A stretch of DNA of 61,838 nt from Desulfobacterales bacterium (GCA_034520365.1 JAXHNP010000006.1:1357501-1419338); one strand, 5' to 3'; positions 1-10,007 are shown, counted from the first letter of the stretch. Notes: generated by a model not told the origin, from the sequence alone. Made by a program: numbers and translations.

Positions 1-836
<836 letters not shown>

Positions 837-884
837 ATCTTTTTCGGTCTGAACGTTTTGATGAGGCTACATTGCAAGGATTTA

Positions 885-1002
885 TTTCGGTGGCGATGGC
901 AAAGGGGACACACCCGTCACCATCCCGAACACGGAAGTTAAGCCCTTTAGCGCCGATGGTACTGCACGGGTAGCTGTGTGGGAGAGTAGGTCGCCGCCGA
1001 AA
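885..1002 (+). rRNA. rrf: 5S ribosomal RNA
   Basis: About 118 bases follow the 23S gene after a spacer of roughly 50 bases. The ends pair (TTTCGGTGGCG with CGCCGCCGAAA). The core carries the typical CCCGAACACGGAAGTTAAGC block and the GGGAGAGTAGG block near the 3' end. Its position after 23S and before a terminator makes it the last gene of the rRNA operon. Exact ends may be off by one or two bases. Confidence 0.95.
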
Positions 1003-1015
1003 TATTCTTTATATA

Positions 1016-1054
1016 AAAAGCCCCCGGGGAGTTATCCCCGGGGGCTTTTTTTTT
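1016..1054 (+). terminator. Intrinsic terminator of the rRNA operon
   Basis: A perfect 15-bp stem (1016-1030 with 1035-1049, GC-rich core GCCCCCGGGGA) has a 4-base loop and is followed by a run of T to 1054. This is a textbook rho-independent terminator directly after the 5S gene. Confidence 0.95.
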
Positions 1055-1084
1055 CGTTTTCAATCAATTGTTCCTAACGTGTTC

Positions 1085-1232
1085 GTACGCGTACTCGTAA
1101 TCGGTTTTGGATTTTTTCGAGTACGATTACGAGCACGAGTACCGTCCCGCTTACGCGGGACTGAGCACGAGCCTGAAACCTGAAACCTGAAACCCTTTTC
1201 CCTCAGTGCCTCAGGACCTCAGTGCCTTAAGC
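1085..1232. repeat. Cluster of dispersed intergenic repeats (copy 1)
   Basis: The gap between the rRNA terminator and the first kinase gene (1055-1357) holds repeats rather than genes. An imperfect inverted repeat pairs GTACTCGTAATCG (1091-1103) with CGATTACGAGCAC (1124-1136). A hairpin GTCCCGC-TTAC-GCGGGAC follows at about 1144-1161. Then come three tandem CCTGAAA units (1172-1194) and a CCTCAGTGCC motif used twice (1201-1226). The hairpin, the CTCAGTGCC motif and the CCTGAAA units recur near 27.5 kb or 31.0 kb, so these are dispersed families. Confidence 0.7.
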
Positions 1233-1357
1233 CCTCTTCATTTGTAAAAAGTTATTGCCAGTTGTATAAGAATGGTCTAAGGTAATTGATATTACATTTG
1301 TTTCTGAATGGTTATCTGAACAACAGCCAATAATATTATAGGTTTTTACAGCTTGCC

Positions 1358-2896
1358 GTGATCTTTCGGGGTTTAAAAGCGCAGTTAACCGTTAATCTCG
1401 CCTTTTTTCTGTTATTTGCCGTTTTATTGACCGATTTTGTTGTCATCCGGATCATCGAGGAAAAATTGCTCCAGGAGCGGATTCAGCAGTCGCGTGAATT
1501 TTTAAAGGAGATCGGCGGCGGGATTTTCGAAAAACATTCATCCGGCAAGATACCGGCCGGCGCCGTAAAGAATCCTTTGAATGCCGCCCATCCATGGATT
1601 GTTTTTGGCCTTTTTTTCACTGAACCCGGCGGAGAGATTCGGTTCGGCCGCATCCCGCCGGAAACGCTTCAGGATGTTGAGCAGGCCAATAAAGCAGCGT
1701 TTGCTTCCAGCGAAAACCAGCGGTTTTTTCTGGGCCATACCTGGGGGGTCTTCTGGAAGCAGGCTAAATACCTGGTAATCTCCGAGTCTTTTTCAGGATC
1801 TCAGTCCATAGGTGCGGCCACCCTTGTCGTGCGTCTGGATGATATTTATGCCCATCTGAGGCAATCCCAAAAGATCATATTCTATTACTGCCTGGCCAAT
1901 CTTTTTATTCTGCTTTTTATCGGTATGCTGCGGATGAATCGAATTGTCATCAGACCCATCCGCCGGTTTATCCGGTTAACCGATGATTTGCGATCCACCG
2001 ATCAATTTCCGGCCTATCCCGGAAAACGCAGTTCGGAATTCGGTCAGCTCTCCAATGCCATCCATCGCATGGCCCGGCGGATCGAAGAGGACAAGGAAAG
2101 AATTGAAAGTTCTTTGCATTCGCTGGAAAAGGTGCATGCGGATCTAAAGAATACACAGCAGGAGATGATCCGCGCGGAGAAGCTGGCCTCCATCGGGCGG
2201 CTGTCTGCAGGAATTGCCCACGAAATCGGCAATCCTGTCGGGGTTGTGCTCGGTTATCTCGGCCTGCTCAAACGTCAGCCGGCATTTAAGGAAAATCCCG
2301 CCGGTCAGGAATATATCGAGCGGGCGGAATCCGAGATCAACCGGATTAATACCATTATCCGCCAGCTTCTTGATTTTTCGCGAACCTCTGCCTCGGAAAG
2401 GCAGGTTGTTTTTGTGCATGCCCTGCTGAAGGATGTCCGTCAGATGTTCTCCCATCAGCCCTTGATGGGCAAAATCTCGCTTAAAACGGACCTATCAGCC
2501 GAAAATGATAAGGTCTATGCGGACTATCAGCAGTTGAGACAGGTGCTGATCAATTTACTTATCAATGCCGCGGATTCCATCTCCGTTTCAAGCAATTCGG
2601 ATAACGGCGAAATATGGCTTCAGACCCGGGATATCCCGAAAACAGACGAGAATGCGGTGAATCAGTCGCCGAGCCTCGATCTTACGGTTTCCGATAATGG
2701 CACCGGCATCGCCCGGGAGGAGATCGATAATATTTTTGACCCGTTCTATACCACCAAGGAGCCGGGCAAAGGCACCGGCCTGGGGCTTTCGGTCAGCTAT
2801 ATGATTATTGAGCAGTTCGGCGGTGCCATCCGGGTTAACAGCATAGTGAATCAAGGCACCGCTTTGTCTATTTATTTGCCGGCGGCCACCACCTGA
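1358..2896 (+). CDS. Membrane sensor histidine kinase, NtrB/AtoS type
   Basis: This 512-residue membrane histidine kinase most likely phosphorylates the sigma-54 activator encoded 35 bases downstream. An N-terminal membrane helix (about 10-32) is followed by an extracytoplasmic region, a second helix near 175-195 and a HAMP-like linker. The HisKA phosphoacceptor His288 sits in AGIAHEIGNP. The HATPase domain shows an N box (LINAADS), DNGTGI and GKGTGLGLS. The start is GTG at 1358, without a strong Shine-Dalgarno sequence, so a nearby alternative start is possible. The ligand cannot be told from sequence. The pair resembles AtoS/AtoC in layout only. Confidence 0.9.
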   Translation: MIFRGLKAQLTVNLAFFLLFAVLLTDFVVIRIIEEKLLQERIQQSREFLKEIGGGIFEKHSSGKIPAGAVKNPLNAAHPWIVFGLFFTEPGGEIRFGRIPPETLQDVEQANKAAFASSENQRFFLGHTWGVFWKQAKYLVISESFSGSQSIGAATLVVRLDDIYAHLRQSQKIIFYYCLANLFILLFIGMLRMNRIVIRPIRRFIRLTDDLRSTDQFPAYPGKRSSEFGQLSNAIHRMARRIEEDKERIESSLHSLEKVHADLKNTQQEMIRAEKLASIGRLSAGIAHEIGNPVGVVLGYLGLLKRQPAFKENPAGQEYIERAESEINRINTIIRQLLDFSRTSASERQVVFVHALLKDVRQMFSHQPLMGKISLKTDLSAENDKVYADYQQLRQVLINLLINAADSISVSSNSDNGEIWLQTRDIPKTDENAVNQSPSLDLTVSDNGTGIAREEIDNIFDPFYTTKEPGKGTGLGLSVSYMIIEQFGGAIRVNSIVNQGTALSIYLPAATT

Positions 2897-2931
2897 TCTG
2901 TGCTAAAACAGGAACAACACACACAGCGCCT

Positions 2932-4317
2932 ATGACAGAAGATAAAAACTATCAAATTCTTGTGGTGGATGACGAGGTCAACATGCGGCATATGCTGGAG
3001 GCCCTTTTGACCGAATCCGGTTACGCCGTGGATACCGCCTCAAATGGCGCCGATGCCTTGAACCGGGTCTCCGGCAAGGGCTATCAGTTTATTTTCTGCG
3101 ACGTCCGGATGCCGGAGATGGACGGCATGACTTTCTTGCAGTCCGCCCAGAACATGCTTGAAAATACCAACGTGATCATGATGTCGGCTTATGGCACCAT
3201 TGATACCGCAATTGAGGCGATGAAGCTGGGTGCCTATGATTATATCTCTAAACCGTTTAAAACCGATGAGATCCTGCTGGCTTTGAAAAAGGCGGAAGAG
3301 CGGGAGCGGTTAAAGTCCGAGAACACCCGGCTTAGGCAGCAGCTCAAGGCGGCTGAGGATAGCCTTAATTTCGGAGAAATGATCGGAAAAAGCAAGGCCA
3401 TGCAGGAAGTGTTCAAACTCTCCGCCAAGGTCGCCCATTATGAAACCACGGTTTTGATAACCGGCGAGAGTGGCACCGGCAAAGAATTGGTGGCCCGGGG
3501 TATCCATTTTCATGGAAAAAGAAGTAAATATGATTTAATTCCGGTAAATTGTGGTGGAATACCTGAAGCGTTACTTGAAAGTGAGCTGTTCGGCTACAAA
3601 AAGGGGGCGTTTACCGGTGCGGACAAGGACACCAAGGGGCTTTTTGAGGCGGCTTCCGGCGGGACCATTTTTTTGGACGAGGTGGGCGATTTGCCCTTGT
3701 CGCTGCAGGTCAAACTGCTGCGGGTATTGCAGGATAATCAGATTCGGCCGGTGGGGGATACCAAGTCCAAAGAGATTGACGTCCGGGTGATAGCCGCCAC
3801 ATCCAGGAATCTGGCTGAAGAGGTTGCGGCCGGCAAGTTTCGCGAGGATTTGTTCTACCGGTTGAATGTCATGCCGATTCGGCTGCCGCCGCTGGTTGAG
3901 CGCTCAGAAGAAATTCCGCTGCTGTGCCGGCACTTCATCGACCGATACAATCGAAAATTCGGCAAATCCGTTGAGCACCTGTCATCCGCTGCCATGAATC
4001 TGTTTTTAGAGCACCGATGGCCGGGCAATGTAAGGGAGTTGGAAAATATTATTGAGCGGGCGGTGGTGCTTGCTGAAGGCTCGGTGATCGAGCCGGATCT
4101 GCTGCCGCCTGAGATCACCGGCAAGGCTAAAAGCTCAAGCATTGATGATATCTTTCAGGGCTATTCCTTAAAGGCGGGAAAGGTGATTCTTGAAAAAAAT
4201 ATGATTCAGCGGGCACTTGAAGCAACCGGCGGCAATCGCACTCAAGCGGCTAAACTGCTTGAAATCAGCCATCCGTCGCTGCTGCAGAAAATAAAAGCCT
4301 ATGAGCTCTCTTCTTAA
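2932..4317 (+). CDS. Sigma-54-dependent response regulator, NtrC family
   Basis: This 461-residue activator drives transcription from sigma-54 promoters when phosphorylated, presumably by the kinase just upstream. The receiver domain (1-120) carries the acidic pair DD at 13-14 and phosphoacceptor Asp57. The AAA+ domain has Walker A GESGTGKE (178-185), the sigma-54 contact loop GAFTGA (225-230) and a Walker B LDEVGD. A Fis-type helix-turn-helix ends the protein (NRTQAAKLLEIS). Length and order are standard. Target genes are not evident nearby; ihfA is the convergent neighbour, and IHF commonly assists such promoters, which is context only. Confidence 0.95.
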   Translation: MTEDKNYQILVVDDEVNMRHMLEALLTESGYAVDTASNGADALNRVSGKGYQFIFCDVRMPEMDGMTFLQSAQNMLENTNVIMMSAYGTIDTAIEAMKLGAYDYISKPFKTDEILLALKKAEERERLKSENTRLRQQLKAAEDSLNFGEMIGKSKAMQEVFKLSAKVAHYETTVLITGESGTGKELVARGIHFHGKRSKYDLIPVNCGGIPEALLESELFGYKKGAFTGADKDTKGLFEAASGGTIFLDEVGDLPLSLQVKLLRVLQDNQIRPVGDTKSKEIDVRVIAATSRNLAEEVAAGKFREDLFYRLNVMPIRLPPLVERSEEIPLLCRHFIDRYNRKFGKSVEHLSSAAMNLFLEHRWPGNVRELENIIERAVVLAEGSVIEPDLLPPEITGKAKSSSIDDIFQGYSLKAGKVILEKNMIQRALEATGGNRTQAAKLLEISHPSLLQKIKAYELSS

Positions 4318-4367
4318 TCGCAGCCGAAGCTCTTAGAACCTCTGCCGGCATCACCGGCAGGGCATAT

Positions 4368-4402
4368 AAAAGCGGCGAATATTTCTTCGCCGCTTTCATT
4401 TT
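4368..4402. terminator. Bidirectional terminator between ntrC-like gene and ihfA
   Basis: An 11-bp stem AAAGCGGCGAA (4369-4379) pairs with TTCGCCGCTTT (4386-4396) with T-rich sequence on both sides. It lies between two convergent genes, so it can serve both. A smaller CTGCCGG/CCGGCAG hairpin sits just before it at 4342-4360. Confidence 0.85.
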
Positions 4403-4417
4403 TACAGAGGAAACGGG

Positions 4418-4708
4418 TTAATTTTTTTGTCCCTGATTAATGGCTTCCCGCAATTTGCCGGAGCACTTAAAAGTGACGACATTGCGGGCATCCAGCAGCA
4501 GATCCTCCCCTGTCGCGGGGTTTCGGCCGCGGCGGGTGGATTTTTGCTTCACACAGAATTTGCCGAATCCGGAAACCAGCACATCTTCTTCGGATTCAAG
4601 GCTTCGCTTGATAATTTCAAGGAGATTTTCAACAATATCCACTGATTTTTTCTTTGTAAAGCCTAAGTCGTTTACCCGTTCCACAATATTATTCTTTGTC
4701 AGTGCCAT
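4418..4708 (-). CDS. ihfA: Integration host factor alpha subunit-like DNA-bending protein
   Basis: This 96-residue HU/IHF-family protein begins MALTKNNIVERV and holds the IHF-alpha-like pattern VLVSGFGKFCVKQK and GRNPATGE, with the DNA-intercalating Pro in the RNPATG beta-arm. It would bend DNA as a heterodimer or homodimer, helping recombination and sigma-54 promoter activation. Its ATG overlaps the stop of the small upstream ORF (TAATG), and its AGGAGG ribosome site lies inside that ORF, which points to coupled translation. A separate HU gene is present at 20.6 kb, so the assignment to the IHF branch is reasonable but rests on pattern only. Confidence 0.85.
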   Translation of the reverse strand: MALTKNNIVERVNDLGFTKKKSVDIVENLLEIIKRSLESEEDVLVSGFGKFCVKQKSTRRGRNPATGEDLLLDARNVVTFKCSGKLREAINQGQKN

Positions 4709-4896
4709 TATGCCTCCTGGTCAGAGCTGGGTATCTTTGTTTGTTGATTCTCTTCTTTGCTCGCATCAGAATCATCTGCTTCCGTGCGCTCATTTGGTTC
4801 CGGATAATACTGTTTGACGACCCTCACAATTTTATCAATTCTGGATGCGATATTCTCTATTTCCGTTTTCAGTTGTGCTTCATCGGGCAGTCCCAT
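4708..4896 (-). CDS. Small acidic protein coupled to ihfA, unknown function
   Basis: This 62-residue ORF has an N-terminal amphipathic segment of coiled-coil character (about 5-30, with regular Leu, Ile and Val) and a hydrophilic, Glu/Asp/Ser-rich tail. I recognise no family. Support for it being real comes from position: its stop codon overlaps the ATG of ihfA in a TAATG junction, and it ends in the ribosome site of ihfA. It may be a small partner protein or a leader that couples translation. It could still be a chance ORF. Confidence 0.5.
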   Translation of the reverse strand: MGLPDEAQLKTEIENIASRIDKIVRVVKQYYPEPNERTEADDSDASKEENQQTKIPSSDQEA

Positions 4897-5160
4897 TAAA
4901 TTTATAACTTCCTGAAATAGCTTTTAATTATAATGAAAAAAACGAATATTATTAATATTATTAAAAATACCTGTAAGGCTCGGGGGTGTCAAGTCATTTT
5001 TTCAATTTATCAAAAGGGTTGGAACGTTTCCGCGCATCAAAACAGAGTTTCCGTTAACGGAAAATTTTTGACCTAAAAAAATATAGAAATTCACATTTTA
5101 AAAATTTGAAACGCTCAATTTAGGTTTGAATAAGGGTTGAGAAGTTTTTCCGGTTCAACT
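4897..5160. other. AT-rich gene-free spacer, likely ihfA promoter region
   Basis: No convincing gene is found between the small ORF and the tRNA terminator. The stretch is strongly AT-rich (for example near 4921-4970 and 5080-5110), as expected for a promoter region reading leftward into the ihfA operon. I could not fix -35 and -10 boxes with confidence. Confidence 0.5.
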
Positions 5161-5194
5161 AAAAAGGGGGAGCCTTAAAACAGGCTCCCCTTTT
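5161..5194 (-). terminator. Terminator of the tRNA-Thr gene
   Basis: Read on the minus strand, AAAAGGGGAGCCT pairs with AGGCTCCCCCTTTT across a short AT loop and ends in a T run. It lies just downstream of the minus-strand tRNA gene. Confidence 0.85.
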
Positions 5195-5206
5195 AGCCGG
5201 CTTTTA

Positions 5207-5282
5207 TGGAGCCGACGAGCGGACTTGAACCGCTGGCCTGCTGATTACGAATCAGCTGCTCTACCAACTGAGCTACGTCGGC
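5207..5282 (-). tRNA. tRNA-Thr (anticodon CGU)
   Basis: The minus strand folds into a full cloverleaf of 76 bases. The acceptor stem is GCCGACG/CGTCGGC. The anticodon stem is GCTGA/TCAGC with loop TTCGTAA, giving anticodon CGT. A T loop GGTTCAAGT is present and the 3' CCA is genomically encoded (5207-5209). It stands alone, with its own promoter and terminator. Confidence 0.97.
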
Positions 5283-5298
5283 CGAAATATCGGTTTTC

Positions 5299-5326
5299 AA
5301 TTAACACGCTATTGACAGACCGTCAA
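5299..5326 (-). promoter_or_regulatory. Candidate sigma-70-type promoter of tRNA-Thr
   Basis: On the minus strand, TTGACG (5326-5321) is followed after 16 bases by TTAATT (5304-5299), ending about 17 bases before the tRNA. The -35 box overlaps a small inverted repeat TTGAC-GGTCT-GTCAA. Confidence 0.45.
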
Positions 5327-5370
5327 GCGATTTTAAAATAACAGGCAACAGCGAAATTTCAGCAAATATC

Positions 5371-8300
5371 ATGTTTAAGCCAATGTCTAACGCATATTTA
5401 AACCCTCTGAGTAAAAACATTCAAGCCGGCAGCCGACTGGCCTGCACCAATGCGTCCGGTACAGAGCGGGCCTTTATTACGGCGGAAATCGCCCGAACCA
5501 TCTCCAGGCCGATTTGTATGGTCCTGCCGACGCGCAAAGCCTGCGATCGGATGGCCGCGGATATTCAGTTTTTTTTGGGCGCAGATAGCCGGGAAGTCTT
5601 TGTCTTTCCGCCATATAATATCCTGCCGTTCAAGCAAATCGCCTATCATAATGAAACCGCGGCCAAGCGCATTCATTTGCTGTACCGACTGGCTTCCGGT
5701 AACGCGGCATCGATGATTATCCTGCTGCCGGCTGAAACCCTGCTGCAGCGGCTGATTCCCAAATCCATACTAAATGACTATGCGGAACTGTTGATGGCCG
5801 GAGAAGAGATCGATCGGGACAGCCTGATTACGCATCTGCACGCCGGCGGCTACAATCATACTGCCCTGGTTGAGGAACCCGGGGAATATGCCGTCCGGGG
5901 CGGGATCATTGATATTTTTTCCCCTATGTATGCCGAGCCCCTGCGCATGGAATTGTTTGGCGATGTGGTTGATGACCTGCGGTTTTTTTCACCAGGCACC
6001 CAGCGAAAAACCGGAACCGCCGAGGAAGCTGTGATCCTGCCGGCCAGAGAGGCGGTGCTAAAGAAGCAATGGCTTGATGAAATGATTCAGCGGGTCCGGG
6101 ACCATGGCCCGGATCTTGGGCTTTCCGGGGAACAGGTTAACCGGTTTATCAGCCGCATTCGCGCAGAAGGGGTGTTTAACGGACTGGAAAGTCTCTTGCC
6201 GCTCCTGTATTCAAGGCTTGATACGCTTTTTGCGTATGTACCGGAAAATGCCTTATGGATTCAAAGTGATGCCGGGGAGATTGAAAAAGCAGCCACTAAT
6301 GCGGAAAATGTGGCTGCCAGAAACTATCTGCAGGCAAAAGAGGAAAATCGTCTGTGTGTGGACCCTGACCATCTTTATGACAGCTGGACCAAGGTGGCAT
6401 CAAACCTGATCAATCGGGTTTGTCTGGATTATCAGGCCTTGCCCGCTGCTTCAACCGATTCGCCGGAAGCCGGCGTTTTTCCGGTAAATGCGTCGGATAA
6501 TACCGATCTCACCGCCCGGCTGGCCAGTGGTCAAAAAGACGGGCATATGCTTCAACCCCTTACGGAATGGATTGAAACCCATCGTTCGGCCGGGTATCTG
6601 ACGCTTTTGGTCTGCACTACAGAATCCCAGGCCAAAAGGCTCCAGGAACTGCTCGCCCCCTATGGGCTGTCGCCCCGGATTTCAGAAGCCGCCGACCTGT
6701 CGAGCCTGCAAAAAGGCCATGCCTATATTTATCCGGGCCAGTTGGGCGCCGGTTTTGTCTGGCCGGCGGCAGGGCTTGCCATTATTACGGAATCCGAAAT
6801 ATTCGGCGAGCGAATGGGGCGCCGTCGACGGAGAAAAGGCCGGGAAAAAGTCCAGACCGGACTTCTTGATTTTGGTGAGTTAAATATCGATGACCTGGTG
6901 GTCCATATTGAGCATGGCATCGGCCAATATAAAGGCTTAATCAAACTCTCGGTCGAGCGGATCACCAGCGATTTTCTGCAGATCCGCTACAAAGGCGGGG
7001 ATAAGCTCTATCTGCCGGTGGATCGCATGGACATGGTCCAGAAGTATATGGGGGTTGAAGGCATTGAACCGGCCATTGACAAGCTGGGCGGCAAATCCTG
7101 GCAAAAGTCCAGGGCCAAGGCCAAGGAATCCGTTGAAAAAATCGCCAATGAACTTTTAGAACTCTATGCCGCCCGCCGGGCCAGAAATGGCTATGCATTC
7201 AGCCCGCCGGACACCTATTACAAGGATTTTGAGGCGGGTTTTCCCTATGAGGAGACCTCGGATCAGTTGAAAGCCATTGATGATGTGATAGCAGACATGG
7301 AGCATTCCAGGCCCATGGATCGGCTGATCTGCGGGGATGTCGGCTACGGAAAAACCGAAGTCGCCCTGCGGGCCGCCTTTAAAGCAGTCAATGAGGGAAA
7401 GCAGGTGGCCTTGCTGGTTCCCACCACTTTGCTGGCGGAGCAGCATTACGTGACCTTTTCCGAGCGCTTTGCCCGGTATCCGGTCAACATTGAGTGCCTG
7501 AGCCGATTCCGGTCCCGGAAAAAGCAGGCAGAGATTGTCAACCACCTGAAAAAGGGAACGGCGGATATCGTTATCGGCACCCACAGGCTCCTGCAGAAGG
7601 ATATCGAGCTAAAGGATCTGGGCCTGATGGTAATTGATGAGGAGCAGCGTTTCGGGGTCACGCACAAGGAGAAGCTTAAAAAAATAAGAAGTACGGTGGA
7701 TGTATTATCCATGACCGCCACCCCCATTCCCCGCACTTTGCACATGTCCTTGATGGGGGTTCGCGATATCAGCGTCATCCAGACGCCGCCCGAACTCCGG
7801 CGGCCGATCATCTCATATATATCCGAATTTGATCCCATGATCATCACCGAGGGCATCCGCAAGGAGCTAGAACGGGGCGGCCAGATTTTCTTTGTCCACA
7901 ACAACATCAATACCATCTGGAACATGGCCAAATATCTCCAGGATCTGGTGCCGGAGGCGCGTTTGGGTGTGGCGCATGGGCGACTTGAGGAGGATGCGCT
8001 GGAGCGGGTGATGTATCAGTTTATGAGCAAGGAAATCGATATGCTGGTCTGTACCACGATTGTGGAGTCCGGCCTGGATATCCCAAACGCCAATACCATG
8101 CTTATCAACCGGGCCGACCGGTTCGGGCTGGCCCAGATCTATCAGCTGCGCGGCCGTGTGGGCCGCTCCAATGAGCAGGCCTATGCGTATATGTTTGTGC
8201 CCAAAGAAGCTGCACTGACCCGGGATGCGCAGAAACGGCTCAAGGTTTTAATGGAGCACAGCGATCTGGGCGCGGGATTTCAGATTGCCATGAATGATTT

Positions 8301-8883
8301 GAAAATCCGCGGCGGCGGCGCGGCGCTGGGGGTTGAGCAGTCCGGCCATATTGCCGCGGTCGGCTATGACATGTTCCTGCGTCTGCTGGAGGAATCCGTG
8401 AGCCGGCTGAAAGGCGAAGCCGTGGTGGAAAAGCTTGAGCCTGAGATCAATGTGCCCATGTCGGTCTATATTCCGGAAGCCTATGTGCCGGATATCGACC
8501 AGCGGATGTCAATCTATCGGCGGCTGGCCAAAATGAGCGAGTTAAAGGAGATCTCTGATATCAAGGCAGAGCTTGTGGATCGATACGGGCCGCTGCCGGA
8601 GCCGGCGCAGAATCTGCTTTTAAAAATTATGCTCCGGATTCTTGCCATTAAGGCCGGGGTGAAAAAACTGGATATAGCGGACAGCCTCATGGTGCTGGCC
8701 TTTTCTGAGACTCACCAGCAGCATCCGTTCGGCATACTGGAGATGATTGATAAATCCCCGGATCAATATGTGTTTACGCCGGAGCAGACGCTTAAAGTGC
8801 AGATGACCGCGGCGAATTCATCCCAGCTGATGGCCCGGGCCAAAAACACCTTGATGGAAATCGCAAGGCATGTTAATTACTAG
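5371..8883 (+). CDS. mfd: Transcription-repair coupling factor Mfd
   Basis: The 1170-residue protein matches the usual Mfd length and order. An N-terminal UvrB-homology part is followed by the RNA polymerase-interaction domain (around DDLVVHIEHGIGQYKGL), then an SF2 translocase. Translocase motifs seen are GDVGYGKTE (Walker A), DEEQRFG (DEEQ box), MTATPIPRTL, and the later IVESGLDIPNANT and QLRGRVGRS. A C-terminal TRCF domain ends the protein. Mfd displaces RNA polymerase stalled at lesions and recruits UvrA. It appears to start the housekeeping run and is followed closely by a chaperone gene. Confidence 0.97.
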   Translation: MFKPMSNAYLNPLSKNIQAGSRLACTNASGTERAFITAEIARTISRPICMVLPTRKACDRMAADIQFFLGADSREVFVFPPYNILPFKQIAYHNETAAKRIHLLYRLASGNAASMIILLPAETLLQRLIPKSILNDYAELLMAGEEIDRDSLITHLHAGGYNHTALVEEPGEYAVRGGIIDIFSPMYAEPLRMELFGDVVDDLRFFSPGTQRKTGTAEEAVILPAREAVLKKQWLDEMIQRVRDHGPDLGLSGEQVNRFISRIRAEGVFNGLESLLPLLYSRLDTLFAYVPENALWIQSDAGEIEKAATNAENVAARNYLQAKEENRLCVDPDHLYDSWTKVASNLINRVCLDYQALPAASTDSPEAGVFPVNASDNTDLTARLASGQKDGHMLQPLTEWIETHRSAGYLTLLVCTTESQAKRLQELLAPYGLSPRISEAADLSSLQKGHAYIYPGQLGAGFVWPAAGLAIITESEIFGERMGRRRRRKGREKVQTGLLDFGELNIDDLVVHIEHGIGQYKGLIKLSVERITSDFLQIRYKGGDKLYLPVDRMDMVQKYMGVEGIEPAIDKLGGKSWQKSRAKAKESVEKIANELLELYAARRARNGYAFSPPDTYYKDFEAGFPYEETSDQLKAIDDVIADMEHSRPMDRLICGDVGYGKTEVALRAAFKAVNEGKQVALLVPTTLLAEQHYVTFSERFARYPVNIECLSRFRSRKKQAEIVNHLKKGTADIVIGTHRLLQKDIELKDLGLMVIDEEQRFGVTHKEKLKKIRSTVDVLSMTATPIPRTLHMSLMGVRDISVIQTPPELRRPIISYISEFDPMIITEGIRKELERGGQIFFVHNNINTIWNMAKYLQDLVPEARLGVAHGRLEEDALERVMYQFMSKEIDMLVCTTIVESGLDIPNANTMLINRADRFGLAQIYQLRGRVGRSNEQAYAYMFVPKEAALTRDAQKRLKVLMEHSDLGAGFQIAMNDLKIRGGGAALGVEQSGHIAAVGYDMFLRLLEESVSRLKGEAVVEKLEPEINVPMSVYIPEAYVPDIDQRMSIYRRLAKMSELKEISDIKAELVDRYGPLPEPAQNLLLKIMLRILAIKAGVKKLDIADSLMVLAFSETHQQHPFGILEMIDKSPDQYVFTPEQTLKVQMTAANSSQLMARAKNTLMEIARHVNY

Positions 8884-8926
8884 TAATTTTAACCTAATTG
8901 AACCAGATCAGTTAAAGAGAGTATCT

Positions 8927-9922
8927 ATGCAGACACCATCCCCCGTAAGACTCCTTTTTATCATCAGTTTCATTTTGCTTACGATGAATTTCGCCGCGTC
9001 CGCCACGGTTTCGGCCGCTGAAACCGTGGACCGCATTGTCGCCATCGTCAATGAGGACATTATCCGGCTTAAGGAACTCAACTCGGCTTTTGAGCCTCTG
9101 GCAGAGCAGATTTACGCCAAGGATTACGCGGAGTCCAAAGAACAGGAAATCCTGTATGAAAAGCGCATGGAGGTGTTAAACCAGCTGATCGATGAGGCTC
9201 TGGCGGATCAGGTGATCCAGCAGAAAGGCATCACCGTGTCATCCCAGGAAATCGATAGCGCCATTGAGCAGATCAAATCAATGAACTATTATACGGATGA
9301 GCAACTGCGGCAGTATTTGGATATGAACGGCATGGATATGGCGGATTACCGGGAAAAGATTCGCCAGCAGATCCTTCGGAGCAAGCTGGTCGACCGTGAG
9401 GTCAAGTCCAGCATCGTGATTACGGAATCCGACATCCGCGAATACTATGAGAACCATCCGGAAAAGTATCGGGGAAAATCGGAGTATCATCTGAAAAACA
9501 TATTTATTCCGTATGAAGGGGATAAGAGCGGGAGTGCCCCGACTCCGGGCAGAGAGAAAATTTCCGACGCCATGGCTGCAATAAATGGGGGCCAGGCATT
9601 TGAAGAAGTGGCAAAGACATACTCCGAAGCCAGCAATGCCTCGGACGGTGGGGATCTGGGAAATTTTGCCCTGAGCGATTTGCAGGAAAGCCTGCAGCCG
9701 GTCATTAAAGACTTGGAACCCGGCCAGGCCTCGCCGGTTGTGGAAACCGAACGCGGATTCCAGATTTTTTATCTGGCGGATATCGTTCACCCGGAGGATA
9801 AGCCTCTCGAAGAGGTTGCCGGTGAGATTCGCAATCTTCTCTATGAGCAGGCCGTAGACAGGAAATTCAACGAATGGCTGGATTCGTTGCGGGCTGAGGC
9901 AAACATTAAAATTATCCGTTAA
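8927..9922 (+). CDS. Periplasmic SurA-type peptidyl-prolyl isomerase/chaperone
   Basis: This 331-residue exported protein likely helps outer-membrane proteins fold. A signal peptide (about 7-35, cleavage near SAAET) is followed by a SurA-like N-terminal domain beginning VDRIVAIVNED, and one parvulin (PpiC-type) domain at roughly 185-290. The domain carries the typical SNASDGGDLGNF and GFQIFYLADI segments. SurA of E. coli has two parvulin domains; this has one, as do many PrsA/PpiD/SurA relatives, so I give no symbol. The ATG at 8927 with upstream AAAGAGAG was chosen over an upstream start that would overlap mfd and hide the signal peptide. Confidence 0.88.
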   Translation: MQTPSPVRLLFIISFILLTMNFAASATVSAAETVDRIVAIVNEDIIRLKELNSAFEPLAEQIYAKDYAESKEQEILYEKRMEVLNQLIDEALADQVIQQKGITVSSQEIDSAIEQIKSMNYYTDEQLRQYLDMNGMDMADYREKIRQQILRSKLVDREVKSSIVITESDIREYYENHPEKYRGKSEYHLKNIFIPYEGDKSGSAPTPGREKISDAMAAINGGQAFEEVAKTYSEASNASDGGDLGNFALSDLQESLQPVIKDLEPGQASPVVETERGFQIFYLADIVHPEDKPLEEVAGEIRNLLYEQAVDRKFNEWLDSLRAEANIKIIR

Positions 9923-10007
9923 CACCTTTTGGAATTGCGTTTTGCCGGGATATGGCATATGGTGGGGCTACTTTAAGCAACAAATTTCTATGATTTAGGG
10001 GCCAATA

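Noticed and set aside
1172-1194. Tandem CCTGAAA units as a possible CRISPR-like array
   Set aside because: Units are 7 bases with no spacers; it is a simple tandem repeat.
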